Positions 8,471 to 16,702 of a stretch of 33,368 bases of DNA are shown piece after piece. The notes beneath the pieces are model-generated. The model saw only the letters and a list, made by a program, of their open reading frames with translations. It searched no databases and had not been told where the DNA came from. The position numbers were made by a program, and so were the translations under genes. This DNA comes from Mailhella massiliensis (GTDB taxonomy: Bacteria; Desulfobacterota; Desulfovibrionia; Desulfovibrionales; Desulfovibrionaceae): NCBI RefSeq assembly GCF_020741395.1, contig NZ_DYZA01000094.1, positions 1-33,368 on the forward strand, given 5' to 3'. Positions within the stretch are counted from its first letter, which is position 1. Every line of letters starts with the position of its first letter.

Positions 8471-8701
8471 TTACGCTTCTTCCCCCGTGGGCTGCTCAAA
8501 AGGCTCCGTGCCTTCTTCGGTGCAGAGCCGTATGTCGTGACGGGCCTTTTCCAGCTGCCTGCGGCAGGCGGCAGCATGGGCCAGCCCCTCCTTGTACAGG
8601 GCTACGCTTTCTTCCAGAGGGCTTTCTCCTTCCTCCAGCGTCGTCACTATGGCCTGAAGCCGGGCAAGGCGTTCCTCAAAGGTGGGTTCTTTCTTTTTCA
8701 T
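8471..8701 (-). CDS. xseB: Exodeoxyribonuclease VII small subunit
   Basis: 76 residues, normal for XseB. The conserved core reads TFEERLARLQAIVTTLEEGE then SPLEESVALYKEGLAHAAAC, the two-helix hairpin of the family. Six small subunits are thought to wrap the stalk of each XseA to make exonuclease VII, which degrades single-stranded DNA to oligonucleotides. Its ATG overlaps the stop of the peptidase gene by four bases (ATGA), which implies translational coupling. The large subunit gene xseA lies two genes upstream in the same direction. Confidence 0.95.
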   Translation of the reverse strand: MKKKEPTFEERLARLQAIVTTLEEGESPLEESVALYKEGLAHAAACRRQLEKARHDIRLCTEEGTEPFEQPTGEEA

Positions 8702-9612
8702 CGGGAGCTCCGGGTCTTGGCGGCTTTGGGCTGGTTATCGAAAATGCTGCGGGAAGGGCCGCCCACGAGCTGCGGCGGATCTTGAAGAAGAGGCATGGCA
8801 TCCACGGCCACACCCTGCACCAGCAGGCCGAAGTGCAGATGCGGGCCCGTGACCCGGCCTGTGGAACCGGAGCGGCCTATGACCTGCCCTTTTCTTACCC
8901 TCTCTCCCGCCTTCACGTCAAAGGAGGAAAGGTGGGCGTAGGTGCTGACCACACCCTGACCATGGTCGATGTAGACGCTGTTGCCGCCGAAATACTGCTT
9001 TTCCGCGAGCAGAACCACGCCGTCCGCCGCGGCCTTCACGTTTGCGCCCTCGGGGCTTCGCATGTCCGTGCCCTTGTGCGGGGCGCGGGGCTGGCCGTTG
9101 AATACCCTCCGCCCGCCGAAGGGGCTGGTGACGCCTCCGGGCACGGGACGGTGCAGAGGCAGCGTCCATTGCCTTTCCGTGCGGGAGGCCAGGGCCTTTT
9201 TGCTGCGCGCTGCATCACGGGCTATCTGTTCCTGTACTTCGCGGGGGGGCGCGACGTATTTCGGGGCCACTTTCAGGATGCTTTGCGGCCACGCCACGGG
9301 AGCGGCCTGAATGAGAAAAGCCTTTTTTTCTCCGCCTGCTTCGAGAACGACGCGGTGTTTCCCCCCGGCGTCGAGGGGCATGGCGAGAAGGGCTTCGGCC
9401 TTCCACAGGGAAGGCTCCCCTTCCGAGACTTCAGCGCGGACAAGGAGCTTTTCTCCCCTCCAGAGAAAGGAAGCCTCAAAGGGGGCGTCGTGCGTGACGG
9501 ATACGGGAAAGGCGTGCCCCTGGCTTACCTTCACGGGCACAGAAAAGGTGGCGGCCCGGGCAAGGGTGGGGATGAGGAGGACGGCCAGGAGAAGAAAAAG
9601 GAGGCGTTTCAT
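8698..9612 (-). CDS. Secreted M23-family peptidoglycan endopeptidase
   Basis: 304 residues with a clear signal peptide (MKRLLFLLLAVLLIPTLARA, cleavage near 20-21). A beta-rich N-terminal domain (25-110) precedes the LytM/M23 zinc-peptidase domain. Metal and catalytic residues are present: His179 and Asp183 in HKGTD, His227 in YAHLS, and His258/His260 in GPHLHFG. It should therefore be catalytically competent in the periplasm, cutting peptide cross-links of the cell wall, rather than an EnvC/NlpD-type inactive activator. It sits between xseA and xseB, overlaps xseB by four bases, and has AGGAAACGAT before its ATG. A link to exonuclease VII is positional only. Confidence 0.92.
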   Translation of the reverse strand: MKRLLFLLLAVLLIPTLARAATFSVPVKVSQGHAFPVSVTHDAPFEASFLWRGEKLLVRAEVSEGEPSLWKAEALLAMPLDAGGKHRVVLEAGGEKKAFLIQAAPVAWPQSILKVAPKYVAPPREVQEQIARDAARSKKALASRTERQWTLPLHRPVPGGVTSPFGGRRVFNGQPRAPHKGTDMRSPEGANVKAAADGVVLLAEKQYFGGNSVYIDHGQGVVSTYAHLSSFDVKAGERVRKGQVIGRSGSTGRVTGPHLHFGLLVQGVAVDAMPLLQDPPQLVGGPSRSIFDNQPKAAKTRSSR

Positions 9613-9659
9613 ATCGTTTCCTGTGTTGCCTGAAAAGGGGAAGGGCGGGAAAGGCCTTG

Positions 9660-11078
9660 TTACCTTGCGGCGTTGTCGGAATTGCCGCCTTCCGCGGCCG
9701 TACGTTCCACGCCGGTCACGGTGCCGAGGATGCGGCCGTCGGCCAGAAGAACGGTAATGCCGCGTCCGGGTGCGGTCTGGGCCGTGGAGCGCATGATGGA
9801 GCCTTTTTCATCGCAGGCCACGGCATAACCGCGCCGGAGAGGCTCGAAGGGGTCGAGGGCCTGCAGGCGGAGCTCCAGATGGGAAAGGGCCTGCTCCTCG
9901 GCAAGTGTCAGGGTACGGCGAAGGGGCGCAAGTTTTTCCTCTGCGCGTTCGGTTTCTCTTTCCGCCCGCTGAAGCCGTGCTTCTCCCGCGCCTGCAATTC
10001 GGAGGGCGAGGCCGTCTGCCAGAGCGGTTTTGCGCGTCAGGACTGCTTTGACCGCTGCCCCCATACGGCGTGTGACGTTTTGCAGACTTTCTTCTTGGCG
10101 GCGCAGGCGCTCCTGAGGGGAGAGGAGGCGGAGCGCGCGGGAAGCATGGTCAAGGCGCAGAGCAAGCATGCCGATCCTGCGGGAAAAGGCCTGTTGAAGA
10201 GCCGTTTCCAGTCCGTCCACATGCTGGGCGAAAACATGGCGTTCCTGCCAGAGGAGCTGGGCCGCATGGCTGGGCGTGGCGGCGGAAAAATCGGCCGTGA
10301 AGTCGGTGATGCTGTGGTCGATTTCATGCCCTATGCCCGCAAGCACGGGGATGGGGCAGCGATACACGGCCCTTGCCACGCGTTCATCATTGAAGGCCCA
10401 TAAGTCCTGCACGGAGCCGCCGCCCCGGATGAGCGCCACAACCTCGGCCCAGGCTTCCTTTCCGGCTTTTTCCAGCGCCTCCACGATGCAGGGCGGGGCT
10501 TCTTCGCCCTGCACGGGCACGGGCAGGATGCGTATTTCCGCGCCGAGGCCGCGCGTGGAGCTTATGCGGATGAAATCGCGTATGGCGGCCCCTCCTGGTG
10601 CGGTAATAACGAGCACGCGGCGCGGTTCCTGTGGAATGGGGCGCTTTCTTTCCTGGTCGAACAGGCCTTCGGCGGCAAGCCTGCGCTTGAGGGCTTCAAA
10701 TTCCTGATGCCACAGCCCGAGCCCTTCCGCCTGCCCGAGGTCGACGATCATCTGGTACTGGCCGCGCGCGCCGTACACTGTGAGACGCCCGGCGCAGACT
10801 ATGGTCTGCCCGTTTTCCATGCTTCGGGCGAGGCAGGGGCGCGGGCCGTCCTCCCATACTTCGCCGGTGAGCGGGTCGAAGGCCTCATCCCGCTGCTGTC
10901 CCCGGAACCACACGCAGTTGAGCAGATAGTCGCCTTCCTTCAGGGAAAAGTAGACGTGCCCGGACGAAGGCCGCGAGAGGTTGGTCACCTCGCCCCTCAC
11001 CCACACATACGGAAAGCGGCCTTCCACCGCCTGCCGTACCTGTTCCGTGACTTGTCGTACGCTGAGAATGGCGCTCAT
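9660..11078 (-). CDS. xseA: Exodeoxyribonuclease VII large subunit
   Basis: 472 residues from the ATG at 11078, preceded by GGAG. An N-terminal OB-fold binds single-stranded DNA (VWVRGEVTNLSRPSSGHVYF). The catalytic domain has the family signatures TAPGGAAIRDFI, VALIRGGGSVQDLWAFND and PVLAGIGHEIDHSITDFTAD, the last two being the conserved core. A long coiled-coil stalk follows, where XseB binds, and a C-terminal segment DPFEPLRRGYAV. The enzyme degrades single-stranded DNA in repair. The frame is open 264 bases further upstream, but that stretch contains the proS terminator and is unlike XseA. A 47-base gap leads to the peptidase gene, so they are probably co-transcribed. Confidence 0.95.
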   Translation of the reverse strand: MSAILSVRQVTEQVRQAVEGRFPYVWVRGEVTNLSRPSSGHVYFSLKEGDYLLNCVWFRGQQRDEAFDPLTGEVWEDGPRPCLARSMENGQTIVCAGRLTVYGARGQYQMIVDLGQAEGLGLWHQEFEALKRRLAAEGLFDQERKRPIPQEPRRVLVITAPGGAAIRDFIRISSTRGLGAEIRILPVPVQGEEAPPCIVEALEKAGKEAWAEVVALIRGGGSVQDLWAFNDERVARAVYRCPIPVLAGIGHEIDHSITDFTADFSAATPSHAAQLLWQERHVFAQHVDGLETALQQAFSRRIGMLALRLDHASRALRLLSPQERLRRQEESLQNVTRRMGAAVKAVLTRKTALADGLALRIAGAGEARLQRAERETERAEEKLAPLRRTLTLAEEQALSHLELRLQALDPFEPLRRGYAVACDEKGSIMRSTAQTAPGRGITVLLADGRILGTVTGVERTAAEGGNSDNAAR

Positions 11079-11176
11079 GCCGTTTGTCTCCGCTCCCTGA
11101 AGCCCGGGGAGTTTCGCCGTGAAAGCGGCGCAGGTTAACCGTCTTCGCCCGGGGGACGGGCCGAGGTTTAAAAAGG

Positions 11177-11255
11177 AAAAGCTCCGGCGGCCCCGCACGC
11201 GGCGCGCAACCTGCGTAAGGCGCGTTTTCACCGCAGGGCGCGGGGCGGAGCTTTT
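11177..11255. repeat. Imperfect inverted repeat between xseA and proS
   Basis: Arms AAAAGCTCCG (11177-11186) and CGGAGCTTTT (11246-11255) enclose GCCCCGC (11190-11196) paired with GCGGGGC (11240-11246). The long structure lies just after the simple proS terminator and ends on the reverse strand with AGCTTTTCCTTTTT. It may be a second, back-up terminator or a leader structure for xseA. Confidence 0.5.
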
Positions 11256-11257
11256 TG

Positions 11258-11282
11258 AAAAAGCGCCCGGCGACAGGGCGCT
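11258..11282 (-). terminator. Intrinsic terminator of the rarD-ispG-proS unit
   Basis: Reverse strand: AGCGCCC, loop TGTCGCC, GGGCGCT, then TTTT. A perfect GC-rich 7-bp stem with a U-tract, 57 bases after the proS stop. It shows that xseA must start a new transcript. Confidence 0.85.
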
Positions 11283-11338
11283 CCCTGCCGCCGAAAGGCG
11301 CGTTTCCCGGAACGGGAAGGCCCGTCCGGGAAGGAGAG

Positions 11339-13078
11339 TCATCGCTTCCAGCTGTCCAGCACGGACTGATACCAGGCCGGGAAGGCCTCTTCAAAGGAGT
11401 CCGCAGGCAGGGTGGACTTTTCGCCGGTGCGGCGGTTCTTCACTTCCACCACGCCCTGGGCCAGGCCCTTGCCGCCCACCGTCACCTGCACGGGCAGGCC
11501 GATGAGGTCGGCATCCTTGAACTTCACGCCGGGGCGCTCCTCACGGTCGTCGTACAGGGTTTCCATGCCCATGCCGGAGAGGAAGGCGTCGATGGCGTCG
11601 CACTTTCCGGCCACGTCGGCGTTCTTCGGGTCGAGGCAGACGATGTGGGCGTCGAAGGGCGCGAGCTGCGGCGGGAACATGATGCCGTGCTCATCGAAGT
11701 TCTGTTCGATGCAGGCGGCCACCACGCGGGAAACGCCGATGCCGTAGCAACCCATGATCATGAGTTTTTCCTTGCCGTTTTCATCGAGGAACACGGCGTG
11801 CATCGCTTCGCTGTACTTGGTGCCGAGCTTGAAGATGTGCCCGACTTCGATGCCGCGCTTGATTTCCAGCGGGCGACCGCAGGCGGGGCAGGGGTCTCCG
11901 GCCACGGCGTTACGAAGATCCGCCCATTCGATGGGCAGAGTCACGTCGCGTATAAGGCTCACATGCCGCACATGGGTGTCGGCCTTGTTGGCCCCGGCTA
12001 TCCAGTCGTTGGCGGCCATGAGTTCCTTGTCGGCATAGATTTTTTCCACGCCCTTGAGGCCTGCGGGACCGGCAAAGCCCACGGGCGCGCCGGTCATTTC
12101 CTTCACCTGTTCGGGCGTGGCGAACTGTATGTCGTCGGCGTCGATGAGGTGGGCGAGCTTGATTTCGTTGAGCTCGCGGTCGCCGCGCAGAAGCACGGCC
12201 ACGGGCTTTCCGTCGGCCATGAAAAGGAGCGTCTTGATGAGCTTGTCGGCGCCGATGCCGAGGAAGGCGCACAGCTCTTCAATGGTGTGCTGGGCGGGGG
12301 TGTCCACCTCTTCCATGGCGGGGCAGGGCGTTTCATCCTGCGTGAAGACGGTGTTGATGGGGGCGCGTTCCACGTTGGCTGCCCAGGTACATTCCGGCCA
12401 GTTGGTGCAGGCGGTGATGGAATCTTCACCGGTGTCGGCAAGTACCATGAACTCATGGGAGAAGTTGCCGCCTATAGCGCCGGAATCGGCTTCCACCGGT
12501 CGGAAATCCAGCCCCATGCTGCTGAAGATCTTGTGATAGGCGTCCTTCATGGAGGCGTAGCTCTTGTTGGCCCCTTCGTCGTTCACGTCGAAGGAATAGG
12601 CGTCCTTCATGAGGAATTCGCGGCCGCGCATGAGGCCGAAGCGCGGGCGCACTTCGTCGCGGAACTTGGTCTGTATCTGATACAGGTTCAGGGGCAGCTG
12701 GCGGTAGGATTTCACTTCGCCGCGCAGAAGGTCGGTCATGACTTCCTCATGGGTGGGGCCGAGGCAGTAGTCGCGTTCATGCCTGTCCTTGAAGCGCAGA
12801 AGTTCCTTGCCGTATTTCTTCCAGCGGCCGGATTCCTCCCACAGCTCTGCGGGCTGTACCATGGGCAGCAGCACTTCAATGGCGCCTGCGGCGTTCATTT
12901 CGCGGCGGACAATGTCTTTCGCCTTGTCCAGGGTGCGAAGGCCCAGCGGCAGCCAGGTGTAGATGCCGCTGGTGAGCTTGCGGATCATGCCCGCGCGCAC
13001 CAGCAGCTTGTGGCTGACCACTTCGGCGTCGGCGGGGGCTTCCTTCAGGGTGGGGATGTAGTAACGGCTCCAGCGCAT
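11339..13078 (-). CDS. proS: Prolyl-tRNA synthetase, bacterial type
   Basis: 579 residues. It charges tRNA-Pro with proline. The start of the protein (MRWSRYYIPTLKEAPADAEV) and class II motifs are typical: motif 2 (TKFRDEVRPRFGLMRGREFLMKDAY region) and motif 3 (GCYGIGVSRVVAA). The YbaK-like editing insertion lies about 235-390 (ADKLIKTLLFMADG, VPLAHLIDADDI-like region), so it is the long bacterial form that removes mischarged alanine. An anticodon-binding domain ends the protein. I chose the ATG at 13078, with AAGGA upstream, over an open extension to 13216. It follows ispG by 10 bases and is the last gene before a strong terminator. Confidence 0.97.
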   Translation of the reverse strand: MRWSRYYIPTLKEAPADAEVVSHKLLVRAGMIRKLTSGIYTWLPLGLRTLDKAKDIVRREMNAAGAIEVLLPMVQPAELWEESGRWKKYGKELLRFKDRHERDYCLGPTHEEVMTDLLRGEVKSYRQLPLNLYQIQTKFRDEVRPRFGLMRGREFLMKDAYSFDVNDEGANKSYASMKDAYHKIFSSMGLDFRPVEADSGAIGGNFSHEFMVLADTGEDSITACTNWPECTWAANVERAPINTVFTQDETPCPAMEEVDTPAQHTIEELCAFLGIGADKLIKTLLFMADGKPVAVLLRGDRELNEIKLAHLIDADDIQFATPEQVKEMTGAPVGFAGPAGLKGVEKIYADKELMAANDWIAGANKADTHVRHVSLIRDVTLPIEWADLRNAVAGDPCPACGRPLEIKRGIEVGHIFKLGTKYSEAMHAVFLDENGKEKLMIMGCYGIGVSRVVAACIEQNFDEHGIMFPPQLAPFDAHIVCLDPKNADVAGKCDAIDAFLSGMGMETLYDDREERPGVKFKDADLIGLPVQVTVGGKGLAQGVVEVKNRRTGEKSTLPADSFEEAFPAWYQSVLDSWKR

Positions 13079-13088
13079 AGGGGATCCT

Positions 13089-14177
13089 TCAGTCGTTAGG
13101 GGTAAGAAGTTTGTCGAGTTCTTCAAGAAAAGCCGCAAGCAGCGCCTCCTGCCCGTTGACGGAACGCAGGACTTTGCCCTTGCGGAAAATGACGCCCTTG
13201 TCGCGTCCGCCGGCAAGGCCTATGTCCGCCTCGCGGGCTTCTCCCGGGCCGTTGACCACACAGCCCATAACGGCGATCTTGAGCGCGCTCTTCGCGGCAT
13301 GGGGGTGGGACTGCACATACTCTTCAACCTTTTCGGCCATGCCGATGAGGTCGATTTCCGTGCGGCCGCAGGTGGGGCAGGAAACGATTTCCGGCCCCCG
13401 GCTGCGAAGCCCCACGGCGCGCAGGATTTCCCAGGCCACGGCTGCTTCCCGCACGGGGTCGGCCGTGAGGGAGACGCGTATGGTATCGCCTATGCCCTCA
13501 AAAAGCAAAAGGCCGAGCCCCACCGAGGATTTCACGGTACCCCGCATGGGCGTACCCGCTTCGGTGACGCCGAGGTGCAGCGGGTAATCCGCCCGGGAAG
13601 CCATGAGCCTGTAGGCGGCTATGGTGTCGGCCACGGAAGAGGATTTGAGCGATATCTTGATATCGTAAAAACCGCGTTTTTCCAGCATGTGTACATGGGA
13701 AAGGGCGCTTTCCACCAGGGCTTCCGGCGTGGGGCCGCCGTAGCGCTCCAGAAGTTCCTTTTCTACAGAACCGCTGTTCACGCCAACGCGGATGACGGCT
13801 CCGCAGGCTTTTGCCGCGGCGGCCAGATTATCCACCGGTTTTTCGCCCCCGATATTTCCGGGGTTGATGCGAAGGCCCCTGAGGCCCGCGTCGAGGGCGG
13901 CCAGGGCCAGGCGGTAATCGAAATGTATGTCGGCCACAAGGGGCACGGGAGAGGACGCTGCTATGGTCTTGAGCGCAGCAGCGGCTTTTTCGTCGGGTAC
14001 GGCGAGGCGCACGATTTCACAGCCCGCCGCATGCAGGCGGTCTATCTGCGCAAGCGTGGCCTTTGCGTCCCTCGTATCGGTATTGGTCATGCTCTGCACC
14101 ACGACGGGAGCGCCGCCGCCGATGGCGACGCCGCCTATGTTGAGCTGCCGGGTATGGTTCCTGTGAGGAGCGTTCAT
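13089..14177 (-). CDS. ispG: 4-hydroxy-3-methylbut-2-enyl diphosphate synthase (GcpE)
   Basis: 362 residues. It reduces MEcPP to HMBPP, the second-last step of the MEP pathway. The TIM-barrel part begins QLNIGGVAIGGGAPVVVQSM and contains RINPGNIG and RVGVNSGS. The C-terminal part binds a 4Fe-4S cluster through Cys267, Cys270 (CPTCGRTEID) and Cys306 (MGCVVNGPGE), with Glu313 as a fourth ligand candidate, matching E. coli IspG. The frame runs open to 15212 through the preceding gene in another register, but the ATG at 14177 gives the family length. It overlaps the rarD-like stop by four bases (ATGA), implying coupling. With dxs and ispA nearby, three isoprenoid genes are in this window. Confidence 0.97.
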   Translation of the reverse strand: MNAPHRNHTRQLNIGGVAIGGGAPVVVQSMTNTDTRDAKATLAQIDRLHAAGCEIVRLAVPDEKAAAALKTIAASSPVPLVADIHFDYRLALAALDAGLRGLRINPGNIGGEKPVDNLAAAAKACGAVIRVGVNSGSVEKELLERYGGPTPEALVESALSHVHMLEKRGFYDIKISLKSSSVADTIAAYRLMASRADYPLHLGVTEAGTPMRGTVKSSVGLGLLLFEGIGDTIRVSLTADPVREAAVAWEILRAVGLRSRGPEIVSCPTCGRTEIDLIGMAEKVEEYVQSHPHAAKSALKIAVMGCVVNGPGEAREADIGLAGGRDKGVIFRKGKVLRSVNGQEALLAAFLEELDKLLTPND

Positions 14178-15094
14178 GGCTTTTCCTTGAGGTCGCGCAG
14201 GTGGTGTAGCGCGTCCCAGGTATAGATGGCAAGGGCCAGCCAGATGACGGGGAAGGAGATCATGTCGGAAGGCTTCATGCTTTCCCCGAGCACGGTAATG
14301 GCCAGTATGAAGGATATGGAGGGACTGACGTACTGCAATATGCCTATGGTGGCCAGGGTGACGTGGCGGGCGGCATAGCCGAACAGCAGAAGGGGCAGGC
14401 CCGTGAATGCGATGGTGCAGATTAAAAGCACGGGCCGCAGGGGGCCGTAGCCTATGATGCCGAATCCTTCTTCCGTAAGGCCCAGCCAGAGTGCGGCCGC
14501 AGGCAGAAGCATGAGCGCCTGCACGAAGAGGCTGGGGGCCGCGTCCATGCGCAGGGTTTTCTGTACATAGCCGTACAGGGCGAAGGAAAGGGCCAGAATG
14601 AAGCCTATCCACGGGATACGGCCGTAGGCGGCGACGCTTGCGGCGACGCCCGCGAAGGCCAGGGCTATGGCCATGCCCTGGGGCCTGGAAAGTTTTTCCC
14701 CGAGGAACAGGCGCCCCATGAGCACATTGAGAAGGGGGGTGATGAAATATCCCAGGGAGGATTCCACGATTTGTCCGCTGGTCACGGCAAAAAGATAGAT
14801 GCTCCAGTTCAGTCCGAGCAGCGAAGCCGCAATGAACAGGGCAAGCAGGGTGCGCCTGCTCTGAAATGCACTTTTTACATGGCTCATGTGGCCGCTTGCG
14901 AGAAGCACGATGCCGAGGAAGGCCACCGTCCATATCATACGGTGGGCCATGATGGAGACGGGGTTCAGCGCTCCGAGCAGAGGCCAGAACAGCACGGCGA
15001 GGCCCCACAGAAGGTGCGCGCCGAGGCCCGCGCCGGTTCCTGCGCAGGAGGCGGAACATTCGTGGGAGTGAAGGGGCAGGGAAAAGTGCATCAT
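14174..15094 (-). CDS. rarD: RarD-like EamA/DMT-family permease
   Basis: 306 residues with about ten hydrophobic segments in two EamA repeats. RarD hallmarks are visible: GLGAHLLWGLAVLFWPLLG, HRMIWT near the N-terminus, GLNWSIYLFAVTSGQIVESSLGYFI in two pieces, and GILQYVSPSISFILAI. Members belong to the drug/metabolite transporter superfamily; RarD was named from chloramphenicol-sensitivity work, but the physiological substrate is unclear. There is no good ribosome site before the ATG at 15094, and another ATG follows directly at 15091. An unusual strong hairpin lies 52 bases upstream. It is the first gene of the rarD-ispG-proS group. Confidence 0.88.
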   Translation of the reverse strand: MMHFSLPLHSHECSASCAGTGAGLGAHLLWGLAVLFWPLLGALNPVSIMAHRMIWTVAFLGIVLLASGHMSHVKSAFQSRRTLLALFIAASLLGLNWSIYLFAVTSGQIVESSLGYFITPLLNVLMGRLFLGEKLSRPQGMAIALAFAGVAASVAAYGRIPWIGFILALSFALYGYVQKTLRMDAAPSLFVQALMLLPAAALWLGLTEEGFGIIGYGPLRPVLLICTIAFTGLPLLLFGYAARHVTLATIGILQYVSPSISFILAITVLGESMKPSDMISFPVIWLALAIYTWDALHHLRDLKEKP

Positions 15095-15145
15095 GGGAAA
15101 AGATGTATGCCCGACAAGGGCCCGTGGGCGCGGGAATTCTGTACG

Positions 15146-15187
15146 GAGCAGTCCGCCCTTCCGTTGCGGGGGAAGAGCGGACTGCTC
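15146..15187. repeat. Strong perfect-arm hairpin in the rarD leader
   Basis: GAGCAGTCCGC (15146-15156) and GCGGACTGCTC (15177-15187) are exact complements. The stem can extend with CTTCC/GGAAG to about 17 bp around an 8-base loop. No U-tract follows on either strand, so it is not a classical terminator. It lies between the SLOG-like gene and rarD, both leftward. Confidence 0.6.
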
Positions 15188-15374
15188 GTGGAAAGGGAGG
15201 GCTTTTCCGCAAAGGTAACCTTCAGTTTTTCCGCAGAAACGGAAAACCGGAGTGAAACGGGACAGCGTGCAGAAAAGCTGAGTTCCGAGGCCGCGAGACC
15301 CGTTTTTCGGAAAAAAGTCTTCCTGTTGCGGCGCCTTGCCTGCGCAAAGCCCGCGCTGGGCATGGGCAACCGCT

Positions 15375-15929
15375 CTAGCGGTTGAAGGAACGGGCGTACA
15401 GTTCCACTATGGCACGGCGTCCGTTGGCTTCCAGGAAGCGGGTGCCCGTGGCGGTGAAGCGGGAATGCTTGATGACGGGATCATCCTTCTTCACCCATTC
15501 GTCGTTGATCCAGCGGAACCAGGCGTCGCGCTTCTGGTCGAACACGAGCAGGGGCTTGTTGCACAGCTTGGCGAATTCCGCACCCCAGCCGGTACCGCCC
15601 CTGACCGTCTTGTCGTCCTGAATTTCACCGACGACGAGCACTTCGCTGCCGCTGCTCACCTGCCAGCATATGGACTGGAGGACTTTGCGGAACAGAGGTG
15701 CGCGGGTGTATTCACGGCCCATGAGGCGGGAAACATACGTCATACTGACGTCTTTGAGCGCCAGTTCGTCCTGAGTGAGCACGCGAACACCGCGTGTGCG
15801 CTCTATCTGATGGCCTTCAAAGCTGTAGTTGACTTCTTCGATGCCCCAGGCTTCCGCCTGAGCCCCAAAGAACTGCTCCGCGCCGGCCGCGCCGCCGCTG
15901 AAAAGAACGCACTGTTTCGGATCAAGCAT
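15375..15929 (-). CDS. Uncharacterised SLOG/Rossmann-like protein
   Basis: 184 residues from the ATG at 15929, with a strong GGGAGGA site. The start is sure, the function is not. A Gly-rich turn after the first strand, LFSGGAAGAE (9-18), and a later VVGEIQDD (99-106) then GGTGWGAEFAKL (111-122) followed by strand PLLVFD resemble the nucleotide-binding layout of SLOG/LOG-type proteins, where the GG-x-G-x-x-E segment binds a nucleotide. There is no signal peptide or membrane segment. The C-terminal part is aromatic and charged (WFRWINDEWVKKDD). It lies 58 bases after a lipoprotein gene and may share its promoter. A nucleotide-sensing or hydrolysing role is only an inference. Confidence 0.75.
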   Translation of the reverse strand: MLDPKQCVLFSGGAAGAEQFFGAQAEAWGIEEVNYSFEGHQIERTRGVRVLTQDELALKDVSMTYVSRLMGREYTRAPLFRKVLQSICWQVSSGSEVLVVGEIQDDKTVRGGTGWGAEFAKLCNKPLLVFDQKRDAWFRWINDEWVKKDDPVIKHSRFTATGTRFLEANGRRAIVELYARSFNR

Positions 15930-15987
15930 CTGGTCCTCCCAGAATAGATAGTGTTGCTGAAAAGGGTAAATATGGCCCGAGAAGGGC

Positions 15988-16476
15988 TCAATACGCAGGT
16001 TCGACCCGGCGGGCGCCCGAGGCACTGATGATGACGCGTACGCGTTGGCCGGGAGTGATGTAAGGGTCCCTGCCCTGAACGATGACTTCCTCGTTTTCTC
16101 CCTTGTCGTACCGGACGGTGATCTGAAGGCCGGTCTGCCGGGAGCTGAGATCGCCCGCTCCCGCACCGGCCGCGCCGCCTAAAAGCGCGCCGCCCACGGT
16201 GGCCAGGGTCTGCCCGCTTCCGCTGCCTATGGTGCTGCCTATCACGCCGCCCGCCACGGCTCCGATGAGGGCGCCTACGGTCTGCCTGGAGCTTGACTGG
16301 CTGTTGATGTTCACTTCTTGTACGGTGACGGCGGTTCCATAATAGACACTGAAGGCCTGGCGGGCATCACCGGCATGGTAATCGTAACCGCCGAGATGTG
16401 GGCTGCAGCCGGGCAGTATGGGAAGTGCCGCCATGGCCATGGCCAGAATGAGAGCCGCCGGTGTACGAAAATGCAT
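15988..16476 (-). CDS. Outer-membrane lipoprotein, glycine-zipper (SlyB/Pcp-like)
   Basis: 162 residues. The N-terminus is a lipoprotein signal peptide ending in a lipobox, ILPGCS, with the lipidated Cys at 24. Residues 67-110 are a glycine-zipper 2TM segment (GALIGAVAGGVIGSTIGSGS, then GGALLGGAAGAGAG). The tail (QITVRYDKGENEEVIVQGRD and TPGQRVRVI) is the beta-strand part seen in SlyB and related proteins. Such proteins sit in the outer membrane and support envelope integrity. AGGAGG precedes the ATG and a good promoter lies at 16519-16546. The SLOG-like gene follows in the same direction. Confidence 0.88.
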   Translation of the reverse strand: MHFRTPAALILAMAMAALPILPGCSPHLGGYDYHAGDARQAFSVYYGTAVTVQEVNINSQSSSRQTVGALIGAVAGGVIGSTIGSGSGQTLATVGGALLGGAAGAGAGDLSSRQTGLQITVRYDKGENEEVIVQGRDPYITPGQRVRVIISASGARRVEPAY

Positions 16477-16518
16477 AAAAGCCTCCTGTCAGGCAGGGGT
16501 AGGGGCAGGAATGGCTCC

Positions 16519-16546
16519 ATCATAACCAGCTTGTGTGGAATGTCCA
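16519..16546 (-). promoter_or_regulatory. Sigma-70-type promoter of the lipoprotein gene
   Basis: Reverse strand: TGGACA (16541-16546), 16-base spacer, TATGAT (16519-16524). Five of six bases match in each box. The leader would be about 35 bases. Confidence 0.6.
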
Positions 16547-16645
16547 GTTAAGATGAGGCGGTGTCGGAGAGAGGAGGGTTGCCGTGCGGGCCTTTCCCGG
16601 AGGGGCGGAGCGCCTTGTGGGGGAGAAGTGGTTCCCCACGGCCCA

Positions 16646-16673
16646 TTAAACGAAGAACCCCGGCGAGCCGGGG
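16646..16673 (-). terminator. Intrinsic terminator of the RRM gene
   Basis: Reverse strand: CCCCGG-CTCG-CCGGGG (16658-16673), then TTCTTCGTTTAA. A perfect 6-bp GC stem with a T-rich tail, 29 bases after the RRM stop. Confidence 0.75.
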
Positions 16674-16702
16674 CATGAAAGGCTTCGGGTCAGTCCGGGC
16701 GA

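Noticed and set aside
11255..13099. 614-codon open frame antisense to proS
   Set aside because: It spans the proS terminator and the whole proS gene, and its His/Gly/Val-rich product is compositional.
13089..15212. A single 707-residue protein joining ispG to upstream sequence
   Set aside because: The first 345 residues lie inside the rarD-like gene in a different register and are Pro/Arg/His-rich; IspG alone has normal length from 14177.
15300..15330. TTTTTCGGAAAAA stretch as terminator of the SLOG-like gene
   Set aside because: The stem is A/T only with almost no loop and lacks a GC-rich base; too weak to call.
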